Below, piece by piece: positions 36,150 through 43,257 of a stretch of 64,000 bases of DNA; the first letter of the stretch is position 1, and the number at the start of each line of letters is the position of its first letter. The DNA comes from Rhizobium mesoamericanum STM3625 (GTDB taxonomy: Bacteria > Pseudomonadota > Alphaproteobacteria > Rhizobiales > Rhizobiaceae). Where the stretch lies: the NCBI RefSeq assembly GCF_000312665.1, contig NZ_HF536773.1, positions 987,468 through 1,051,467 on the forward strand. Reading direction: 5' to 3'. Both the position numbers and the translations under genes were made by a program. The notes below the pieces were generated by a model. That model worked only from the letters and a program-made list of their open reading frames with translations, ran no database searches and was not told the DNA's origin.

Positions 36150-36322
36150 ATCTCCTATCTTGAGCTCACCTTGGAAGGTTGATCGCGAGGGTGGCCGCGT
36201 AGCTCAGCAGTGTTTGTTTTTCTGGTCTGTTGACCAATGGCGACGTCGCACTATTGCCAAGCAGCTGACCAAGGACAGTGGGGATCAGCTTTCATCCAAG
36301 CGCAACCCATTGTTGCAGCACC

Positions 36323-37636
36323 CTAGCGATCGCAGTTTTTGACTTTTGTCTGTCTGGCGGGATCACACCTGCTCCTGGCTACTTGCGAATTCGATTCACT
36401 GCCAGACACGACAAGCGACTGGGCATAGTGGCCGTAGTTCTGCCGCGTGTTTTGGTCGACGATGGCGACCGGAGCAGAAATGACCAGACCGGCGGCCGTC
36501 CCCACTGTTTGCGCAGCGCCGGTCGTCGCCACAACGATATTGTCGCCAAGCCCCAGTCTGCTGTCGGTCAGGGTTTGTCCGTCTGACAGGCGCTTGCCGA
36601 TCAGTTGGACAATCTCGGGGGACTCGGCGAATTTGGTGTGGTGAAGACTATCTCCCTCCTTAAGCTTCGTCAGATCGATAACGGTGATCTTGTTGGCTTC
36701 CAAAGTCTCCCGATAAGGTGACTGGTCAGGATTGATTGCTCCCAATCGGGGGACGTTGCCCCAGATGCGGCGGGAGACAGCGAGCGCGCGGTCGTCGCGG
36801 GAAACGAACAGCGTGAAGCGCGGCCTTTGCCGGCCCATGTCGGCGATCTGCGAGCCGAAAACGTCGACATCGACGTCCGGCGCCGCCAACATGACGTTCT
36901 TAAACTTGGCTGGAAGGCCTCCGTTGCGAATGGCCATTTGTCGTAAGGATTCCAACGCCAGCCAATTGCCCATCGAGTGGGCCAGGATCGACACGTCCTT
37001 TACCTGCGGATCACGGGCCAGATATTGAAACAAATTTTCGACAGCGTTTCTCGTGTAATTGGTGCTTTCGCGATCGTACCCGTAGTCCAGCAGCTTGCCG
37101 CGTGACGGCCATGTCGCGAGGACCGGAACACTGTGTGCGCCTGAATCATGCACGATCTGCGCGAAACGAAAGACCGCGTCGTCAAACCGGTTATTGAACC
37201 CGTGTATGAAGACCAGAACGCTGCCGTCCGAGGTCTTGTGCACATGATTGCTCAGCCATTGTTCTGCCGCACGGCGGTCGATTTCCTCGGCCTTCAGCGT
37301 CGCAAAATCGGTCGCTGGATTTGGCGGCAACCGTCGCGGCCACGCGACGTCGCCCACTTTTCTGGCCTTGGCTGACGGAATTGATACGGTTATGTCGGCA
37401 TAGTTCGGCGCGCGAGCGCGCTCGCCGCTGAACATCTCGCCTGGCTTATTTGCTTTCGCACGGGTCGTGGCAACTAGCATCTCGACTTGGCTTGCCGAAG
37501 AATTGGCTGTTACCGGTTCGAGCACGCCGGTGGGGCGGCCTGCACAGGCACAGAGCAAGGTTAGAAAAAGGGCTGCGCTAAGAAAGCCAAGCGAGCGTGG
37601 AATGACGCTGCCGGAGCTCTGGAAAAAATTCGCCAA
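36323..37636 (-). CDS. Lipoprotein alpha/beta hydrolase (DUF900)
   Basis: 437-residue protein with a lipoprotein signal (FLTLLCACAGRPTG, lipobox LCAC), so it is likely anchored in the envelope. The core is a DUF900-type alpha/beta hydrolase. It has VLVFIHGFNNRFDDAVFRFA, the nucleophile elbow VSILAHSMGNWLALESL (GxSxG-like AHSMG), and a C-terminal SLHHTKFAESPE that may supply the His. It is 28 bp from the upstream beta-barrel gene. An exported esterase or lipase role is likely; substrate unknown. Confidence 0.8.
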   Translation of the reverse strand: MANFFQSSGSVIPRSLGFLSAALFLTLLCACAGRPTGVLEPVTANSSASQVEMLVATTRAKANKPGEMFSGERARAPNYADITVSIPSAKARKVGDVAWPRRLPPNPATDFATLKAEEIDRRAAEQWLSNHVHKTSDGSVLVFIHGFNNRFDDAVFRFAQIVHDSGAHSVPVLATWPSRGKLLDYGYDRESTNYTRNAVENLFQYLARDPQVKDVSILAHSMGNWLALESLRQMAIRNGGLPAKFKNVMLAAPDVDVDVFGSQIADMGRQRPRFTLFVSRDDRALAVSRRIWGNVPRLGAINPDQSPYRETLEANKITVIDLTKLKEGDSLHHTKFAESPEIVQLIGKRLSDGQTLTDSRLGLGDNIVVATTGAAQTVGTAAGLVISAPVAIVDQNTRQNYGHYAQSLVVSGSESNSQVARSRCDPARQTKVKNCDR

Positions 37637-37663
37637 ACCAAATCCCTCACCGATGGCATCGAA

Positions 37664-38455
37664 CTAGAAATGAACGACCAAGCCGAGGATGGGCCCCTGT
37701 TGGACGACGTCGAACTCGAAGCCATCGTTCTCGAAATCGACGCCGATGGCACGATATCCAACCACAGCAGAAACAGTCTCATTGAATTTGTAACCGAGAG
37801 TTGCAGCGACATCCCAGTCGAGGTCTGCGCCACCTCCCCCGACAAGACCCCACCCACTGAGGTAGACGTTCGGGGTCAGAGAGTAGCTTCCCTTGAAGCC
37901 GCCAACTGCATCGACCCAGGTATCGCCGTCGCTCCTCGATCTGCCGTCGAGGAGGCCGCCCTGCAACGAAATGGTCGTGTCGACCGACCAGACCCGCGCG
38001 CCGCCCACAAGGTCAAGCTGGCCGGTCGTATCTTCCAGCATCGAATATCCAACGCCGATGAGCCCGCTGAAAGCTTCAGTCTCGAGCTTCCCGTCATCGG
38101 CCAGAACGCCAAAGGGTGTTGCTTTCCGGCCGGATATCTTTGTGTAGAAAACGTCGGCGAAAATAGAGTATCGGTCGTAGCGAGCTTCCCCTATGGCCAT
38201 GGCACCAAAGTCGAGATGGTCCCAGATTTCACTGAAGGACGCATCCACGTGAACCGCCGGCAGGCCGAACTGGGCCACCTGACCCGATAGCCCCGCGCCC
38301 CAGAAATAAGGTGCGAAGACAAAAGTCCAACCGCTCTCCGTCTCGATCTTTTTGGCGTCAGGAGTGACCGTGCGTGCCATATCGGCGGCAAGCGCAACGC
38401 TGTTGAGCAACAGCATCGCACCCAATGACATCGTCCAAAGCTTTTTCAGTGGCAT
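37664..38455 (-). CDS. Outer-membrane beta-barrel protein
   Basis: 263 aa from ATG 38455. The signal peptide is KLWTMSLGAMLLLNSVALAA. The mature part has alternating hydrophobic strands rich in Gly and aromatics (GWTFVFAPYFWGAGLSGQVA, YLSGWGLVGGGGADLDWDVA) and ends in a strand closed by a terminal Phe (GPILGLVVHF), the usual outer-membrane insertion signal. It resembles small barrels found beside DUF1254 proteins. Part of the envelope operon, 14 bp downstream of the exported hypothetical protein. Confidence 0.8.
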   Translation of the reverse strand: MPLKKLWTMSLGAMLLLNSVALAADMARTVTPDAKKIETESGWTFVFAPYFWGAGLSGQVAQFGLPAVHVDASFSEIWDHLDFGAMAIGEARYDRYSIFADVFYTKISGRKATPFGVLADDGKLETEAFSGLIGVGYSMLEDTTGQLDLVGGARVWSVDTTISLQGGLLDGRSRSDGDTWVDAVGGFKGSYSLTPNVYLSGWGLVGGGGADLDWDVAATLGYKFNETVSAVVGYRAIGVDFENDGFEFDVVQQGPILGLVVHF

Positions 38456-38469
38456 TGAGTGCTCGCGTT

Positions 38470-39111
38470 CTAGTAGCAGGGGGGATATGGATAGAAGCCA
38501 CAAGCGGGCCGGCCGTAGGCAGCAGCCGCTCCCGCTGCTGCCCCGGCATACCATGCTCCCCGAAACGCAGTGCGGCGCGCAACGCCCGCAAAGGACATTG
38601 GCGTCCTCGGCATGCCAATGATGTCAATGAAGATCGATGCGGGACCATCCGCCTTGGAAAGACCGCCCTCAAGCACATCCACCTTAAATGTCAGGTTCGT
38701 GCCTTCGAGTTTCGGTTCCTTCAGAACGACGACAGCGTCCTCGACACCGGCCCCATTCCTGTTAAGCACCGAGACAGTGGCGTTCGGCGGATCTTTTTCA
38801 AAACTGCCGCCCTGCGCCCATTCTTCCAGCAGGTGCTTGGTCAATGCATGGCCGGCCGAGCGAACCGGCCGATCGGCAAACAGGATCGAATTATCGGAAA
38901 TGCTCGTCAGGGTGAGTGTGTCGCCCTTCAATGTCGCGCCGCTTGAATTCATCACGATCAGCGAGGGAACCAGTTCAGTCTTTTGATGGCTTGGAGCGCC
39001 AATGGACTTTGCTGCAGGAGCAGAAATCGCATCTTGCGCCGGCACTGCGCCGGCGTACAGGGCAAGGCCGGCCAAGGGGGCAGCAATCAATATAGTTCTT
39101 TTGAAGGTCAT
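38470..39111 (-). CDS. Exported hypothetical protein with Gly/Ala/Tyr-rich tail
   Basis: 213-residue secreted protein. It has the signal peptide RTILIAAPLAGLALYAGAVP, then a beta-rich middle (SLIVMNSSGATLKGDTLTLT, ATVSVLNRNGAGVEDAVVVL). The C-terminus is low-complexity (GAAAGAAAAYGRPACGFYPY, ending PPCY). No family is recognised. Two Cys near the end could form a disulfide. Same operon as the DUF1254 gene 71 bp upstream. Confidence 0.7.
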   Translation of the reverse strand: MTFKRTILIAAPLAGLALYAGAVPAQDAISAPAAKSIGAPSHQKTELVPSLIVMNSSGATLKGDTLTLTSISDNSILFADRPVRSAGHALTKHLLEEWAQGGSFEKDPPNATVSVLNRNGAGVEDAVVVLKEPKLEGTNLTFKVDVLEGGLSKADGPASIFIDIIGMPRTPMSFAGVARRTAFRGAWYAGAAAGAAAAYGRPACGFYPYPPCY

Positions 39112-39182
39112 CAGGCTTTCTCTCTCGAATGGTGAGAACTATTTGGCCCGTCGTCCGGTTTGCAGACGACGGGCCGCTCGTT

Positions 39183-40616
39183 CTAGCCAATCACCTCGAC
39201 GGGCGGGATCGTCCAGGTCGCGTCGATGATTGAAGGGTCATTCTCGTTTGGCCAGTATAGTCTCAACATCAGGATGAATTTGCCAGCCGGTGCAGGCAAC
39301 CAGTTCGACTCCTTGCCTTTGCCGGGAGACTCATGCTGGAGGAAAAGGTCCAATGACCCATCGGCGTTATACTTCAGATCTTGCCGAGGGCTGATTGAGT
39401 AGCGATTGATTGGGTTTGCGACGAAGAAGTAGTTCTCGTCATACATGGTCAGCGACCAGAAGCCGGAGACCGGTGGCGCCTTGCCTTTATCGAAGTGGAT
39501 GACATAATTCTTCCGGCCATCATAGGTCCGCTCGTGAGCGTCCTTTTGGGACGTCGGATAGACAGCGTCCTGGGGACGATTGGCACCGAGACCAATCGCC
39601 GTGACGAGCGCCCGCATGAGATAGTCTGTCCCGTAAAGCCCAGTCTTGGTCGTAAATGCCCAACCATTAATATTCTTGACCTGGCTGTTTATCTTGAACT
39701 GCAGCATGATCCGATCGAACCCGACGGTGGGGATCCGCTTATGGAACTCAGCCTTAAGCTTGCTGGCGTCAAAATCCTTGCCTGCGACCAATCCTATCCG
39801 CGCAAACCGTTCAAGTGCGGGCGCATCTGCGTCTGATGGCGGATTGGTCTTCATGAGCTCCGCGAGCAGAGTAAAATACTCGACGGCTGTCAGACGGTTC
39901 ACCTGATCACGCACGGCCGTCTTCATGTCGATCGACGGATCGACCTTGCCGGGAGGCGGGGTATAGTCCTTGCCATAGGCACTCAGCGGGACCAACTTGA
40001 ACTCGTCCTGCAACTTATGGACCGCGGCGTAGTCCTCGGGGGTTCCCGTGCAGTAAATTCGGCCGAGCAGCCAGACAATATTGGTCGGAGACTCGTATTT
40101 CGTGACTCCCTCGGGAAGCGTACCACTCCAGCCGGGGGCCGTAATGGCATATGTCTGTGCCCCCGTGCCCGTCGTCCGCTTGCCCGGCACCTGAAAGACG
40201 TTTGTCCAGCCATCGAGCATCGGCAGCAGGAAATACCGTCCTTTCATGTCGGGCACGCTGAGCACATAGGGCTCCTTGCCGACATCAAGCCAGGAGGTCG
40301 TGTAAAGCGTATCGGCGTTCGGTGCTGTAACATCCTTGAAGGACGCGTCCGGATACTGCCGCAGCTTGATGATATGCCCCATTGGGCCGCGGGTGCCCTT
40401 GAGTTCCGCCACGTTGGTCATGACGCGGCGCGTCATTTCCATGGTCACCAAAGGGTAGCCATAAATGTATGCGTCAGTGGCAATCCAGAAATCCTCAAGG
40501 TCCTCGCCAATGTGCAATCCTCCTTCGCCGAACTCGGCAAGGGCGGGAGAGATTGCGGTTCCAGCGAGTAGGCTGAGGCCGGCGAATGTCAGGGTGCGAC
40601 GGGTAATATTCATCAT
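39183..40616 (-). CDS. DUF1254/DUF1214 exported protein
   Basis: 477-residue periplasmic protein. The N-terminus NITRRTLTFAGLSLLAGTAI has twin arginines, so Tat export is possible. The N-terminal DUF1254 domain has IATDAYIYGYPLVTMEMTRR and APNADTLYTTSWLDVGKEP. The C-terminal DUF1214 domain has FWSLTMYDENYFFVANPINR and SPGKGKESNWLPAPAGKFIL. The fold is widespread in bacteria and of unknown biochemical function. It is the largest gene of the envelope operon, 19 bp from the OmpA-like gene. Confidence 0.88.
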   Translation of the reverse strand: MMNITRRTLTFAGLSLLAGTAISPALAEFGEGGLHIGEDLEDFWIATDAYIYGYPLVTMEMTRRVMTNVAELKGTRGPMGHIIKLRQYPDASFKDVTAPNADTLYTTSWLDVGKEPYVLSVPDMKGRYFLLPMLDGWTNVFQVPGKRTTGTGAQTYAITAPGWSGTLPEGVTKYESPTNIVWLLGRIYCTGTPEDYAAVHKLQDEFKLVPLSAYGKDYTPPPGKVDPSIDMKTAVRDQVNRLTAVEYFTLLAELMKTNPPSDADAPALERFARIGLVAGKDFDASKLKAEFHKRIPTVGFDRIMLQFKINSQVKNINGWAFTTKTGLYGTDYLMRALVTAIGLGANRPQDAVYPTSQKDAHERTYDGRKNYVIHFDKGKAPPVSGFWSLTMYDENYFFVANPINRYSISPRQDLKYNADGSLDLFLQHESPGKGKESNWLPAPAGKFILMLRLYWPNENDPSIIDATWTIPPVEVIG

Positions 40617-40635
40617 GAGCTCCTTCCGGACAGCG

Positions 40636-41205
40636 TTACTTAAGCAATCCGACGTTGATCAGCTGGACTCTTCGATTTGCGGCGGCCTTTGGATCGGTGA
40701 CGTTCAATGGCATTTCCTCTCCGACCCCAACCGCAAACAGCCGGTCGGGCGCGACTGCGAATGTCGTATTCAACGCGTCCCTAATCGCATCGGCTCGGGC
40801 CTGGCTGAGCTTGAGATTGTCTTTCGCATCACCGGTCGAATCGGTGTGGCCAACGATCAAAATCTTGTGACCAAGCAGTCTCGGATCGTGGAGGGCGTCG
40901 GCGATCATGCCGACATTCCGATACGATTCTGGTGCGATTACTACGGAGTTGAGTTCAAACTCGATATCGACGTTGATCTGCGGCATCGCCGCAAGGCTAG
41001 ACCACGCCGGCAGTGCAGTGCTTCCCTTGCCGACATTTGCTGCGACTTCCTCGGCAAGGAGGGCCGCATCGATGGATGGCGCTCCCTCGGCGACTTGACC
41101 GAGGGTCGAGATCAGCTCCTGGTTTGTGAAGGTTTCTGCACACGCGCTACCCGCTGTGATCGTGCCGACCAATGCGAGCATAAACCCAAGTTTTGAAATC
41201 CGCAT
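40636..41205 (-). CDS. OmpA-family peptidoglycan-associated protein
   Basis: 189 residues with a signal peptide (LGFMLALVGTITAGSACA) and a C-terminal OmpA domain. IEFELNSVVIAPESYRNVG is the first strand, LIVGHTDSTGDAKDNLKLSQ and ARADAIRDAL the peptidoglycan-binding core, and NRRVQLINVG the end. The Asp and Arg that bind diaminopimelate are in place. It lacks a barrel, so it links other envelope parts to peptidoglycan. It follows the Cys-rich protein gene by 18 bp. Confidence 0.88.
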   Translation of the reverse strand: MRISKLGFMLALVGTITAGSACAETFTNQELISTLGQVAEGAPSIDAALLAEEVAANVGKGSTALPAWSSLAAMPQINVDIEFELNSVVIAPESYRNVGMIADALHDPRLLGHKILIVGHTDSTGDAKDNLKLSQARADAIRDALNTTFAVAPDRLFAVGVGEEMPLNVTDPKAAANRRVQLINVGLLK

Positions 41206-41223
41206 TTACCCCTCCAGCTAGAG

Positions 41224-41649
41224 TTATCGCCAACCGGCATCTGTTATGGCTTGGCTGCATTTTTTGCCGACGACCTCTGTCGCCCTGGCCAGACAGTTAA
41301 CAAGGTTCGCCTCGCCAGGAGCCACGTCGTGGCAAACCCGCGCTGCATCTTCGCTGCAGATCTTGGTGACGCTGGCCTGCGCCGCTAGGCGCAACTGGAT
41401 TGAATTCGTGACCTCGCTGAGCGTCGTGGTACAGCTTGGTGAAACCTCGGCCTGGTGCTGCTGTAGGCATTGTTGAACGCCATGGTCGGCGAGATTTACT
41501 CCCCTGCAGTGCTTTTTGATGTCGGTGCCGCAAGCCTGGACGAGTGTCGATACAGCATCTGCGAAGCTGATCGTCTCCGCGCGGACAACACCGGCGGCAA
41601 GCGACATCGCCAAAAGAGCGCAACTGAAAATGCGAGATCGTTTCTCCAT
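41224..41649 (-). CDS. Cysteine-rich exported protein
   Basis: 141 aa from ATG 41649 (a longer frame upstream has no signal peptide). The signal peptide is RIFSCALLAMSLAAGVVRAE. The mature protein has about eight Cys in CGTDIKKHC, CLQQHQAEVSPSC and similar pairs, the layout of the Cys-rich GLG1-type repeat. Pairs of this kind form disulfides in the periplasm. It is the first gene of the seven-gene envelope operon and sits about 155 bp downstream of the repeated regulatory element. Confidence 0.75.
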   Translation of the reverse strand: MEKRSRIFSCALLAMSLAAGVVRAETISFADAVSTLVQACGTDIKKHCRGVNLADHGVQQCLQQHQAEVSPSCTTTLSEVTNSIQLRLAAQASVTKICSEDAARVCHDVAPGEANLVNCLARATEVVGKKCSQAITDAGWR

Positions 41650-41802
41650 GTCATCCCCTAAATTTATGGTCTTCTGCGACTTGCTCAGGTGCCTGAAAAG
41701 CAAGGCGAGTACGGGTAGGCGCCGCAAGATGGACGTAGATGCTAGCCAGAGGCCCGCTTGGCACTGACCCCAACGCAAGGTTGCTTAAAACGGAGCCAAA
41801 AA

Positions 41803-41854
41803 TCACCTCGTAATATTACGAGTTCCTGGGTAGAAAATTTACGAGGTGAGCGTT
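41803..41854 (-). promoter_or_regulatory. Repeated regulatory element, copy 1
   Basis: It contains the perfect 16-bp palindrome CTCGTAATATTACGAG (41807-41822) and a third TTACGAG half-site (41839-41848) forming a 10-bp inverted repeat CACCTCGTAA/TTACGAGGTG with the left arm. A related copy is at 42550-42603. It lies upstream of the envelope operon; the flanking gap 41650-42114 holds nothing else recognised. Confidence 0.6.
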
Positions 41855-42114
41855 GCCCCTCTCGATTAGAGCTTCTCGAAGGCCTCGCATCCCCAAAAAC
41901 TGTGTCATCCAGGACGTTCCATCTCTCTTCCGAATTCTTGCCTGGACGCTCGGCCTTGCTGCCGTTGAACGCGCCGTTCAGTAAGTCACGCGGAATTCCG
42001 CCACACGGTGGTGAGCTTCGCATTGGCGCATTTTTCAGGGTTAGGCCCGCCTGCGATTGGGTACTCGACACTGCTCCCCTGCGCGATCAAAATTCTATAT
42101 CGCCACAGTGGCCG

Positions 42115-42495
42115 TCACCGCTCGGCAGTACCTGTGAGCGCGTCCAGCGCGGGGATGAGGTCCGTTGCAATCGCTCGTTTAAGTACGAACGCATCCGCTC
42201 CCGCGCGCAGGACTGCGCTGCGGACACTCGGCTCGTCGTGAACGCTGATGACAATCAGCTTGAGGTCACAAAACTGCTCGCGCAGGCGGCTGATAATGTT
42301 CGAGCCGTTGCCATGCCCAATCGATATGTCAACAACAGCGAGCTCCACGCGCATGCGGTCGATGGTCTCGAACAGCGATGGCTCGTCCGCAACCATCACC
42401 ACAACGCCAAATGTCGCCTCCAATAGACCGCGAATGCCGTCGCTCAAGGCTAGGTGACGGTCGGCTAGTAGAGCGCAGCGAGGTGACTGGCTAAT
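42115..42495 (-). CDS. Stand-alone response regulator receiver domain, apparent ATT start
   Basis: Single CheY-like receiver. A full domain begins CALLADRHLALSDGIRGLL and includes the phospho-acceptor Asp in LAVVDISIGHGNG and the conserved Lys in AFVLKRAIATDL. The first ATG/GTG/TTG-type start (TTG 42447) cuts off the first strand. The frame extends upstream to ATT 42495, which sits 5 bases after AAGGGAGG and restores the complete domain (126 aa). No output domain is present, so it may modulate signalling by competing for phosphate. It lies 108 bp downstream of the NarL-type regulator gene. Confidence 0.7.
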   Translation of the reverse strand: MSQSPRCALLADRHLALSDGIRGLLEATFGVVVMVADEPSLFETIDRMRVELAVVDISIGHGNGSNIISRLREQFCDLKLIVISVHDEPSVRSAVLRAGADAFVLKRAIATDLIPALDALTGTAER

Positions 42496-42549
42496 CGTAC
42501 CCTCCCTTTAGGCGGACAGCCTAAAAAATCGGTTGAGGGAACTGAAATG

Positions 42550-42603
42550 TCACCTCGCAAAAATACGGGTTCTCGGCCCGAAAATTTACGGGGCTCAAGC
42601 GTT
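42550..42603 (-). promoter_or_regulatory. Repeated regulatory element, copy 2
   Basis: 34 of 44 aligned positions match copy 1. Shared blocks are TCACCTCG, TACG.GTTC and GAAAATTTACG. It lies 55 bp upstream of the lone receiver start and touches the end of the NarL-type gene. Confidence 0.55.
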
Positions 42604-43247
42604 CAGACCGCGACGATCCCGTTCTTGATTGCGAAGTGAAGGAGCTCGGCGCTATTGCGCAGACGGTGTGCGTCCATCATCTGGTATTTATGAAACTCTA
42701 CGGTCCTCGGTGATATCGAGAGTGCCGCCGCAATCTCCTTGGCCGAGTGTCCCTCGGTCAGCAATTGCAGTATCTCGCGCTGGCGCTGGGTGAGAGCAGC
42801 GTGGGCGGGCTCTGCATCATGTTTGGGATCGCGCTCGATATCTGTCAGCACCTCCGCGGTCATTGACGGAGCGATAAAGGTCTTCCCCTTGAACGCGGCT
42901 TGGATGGCCATCACCAATTCGGCCGGTGCTGCGTGCTTCACCACAAAGGCGGAGGCGCCGGCTTCGATAGCACGGCGTGCGTAAGCCGCCGTCTGGTGCA
43001 TCGTCAAGATGACGATCTTGACGGCGGGGTTGTCGCGCTTCAGGTGATAGATAGCCTCGATGCCGTTGAGGTTCGGCATTGAAATGTCGGTGACCACGAC
43101 ATCGGGTCTGAGCCTCCTTGCGGTGTCGACGAGCGCACGACCGTCTTCCACCACGCCAATCAACTCGAAATCGTCGGCCAGAATACGCTTCAGACCCTCC
43201 GCCATCATCACGTGATCATCTGCCACTAGCACCCGTAGCCGTTCCAT
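42603..43247 (-). CDS. NarL/FixJ-family response regulator
   Basis: 214 aa from ATG 43247, preceded by GAGAAGGACG. The receiver starts LRVLVADDHVMMAEGLKRIL, with the phosphorylated Asp in DVVVTDISMPNLNGIEAI and the Lys in SAFVVKHAAPAEL. The LuxR-type helix-turn-helix is LTQRQREILQLLTEGHSAKE with ISPRTVEFHKYQMM. It is 10 bp after the histidine kinase stop, so kinase and regulator are a cognate pair. The repeated palindromic elements nearby are good candidate targets. Confidence 0.92.
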   Translation of the reverse strand: MERLRVLVADDHVMMAEGLKRILADDFELIGVVEDGRALVDTARRLRPDVVVTDISMPNLNGIEAIYHLKRDNPAVKIVILTMHQTAAYARRAIEAGASAFVVKHAAPAELVMAIQAAFKGKTFIAPSMTAEVLTDIERDPKHDAEPAHAALTQRQREILQLLTEGHSAKEIAAALSISPRTVEFHKYQMMDAHRLRNSAELLHFAIKNGIVAV

Positions 43248-43257
43248 CGTCCTTCTC

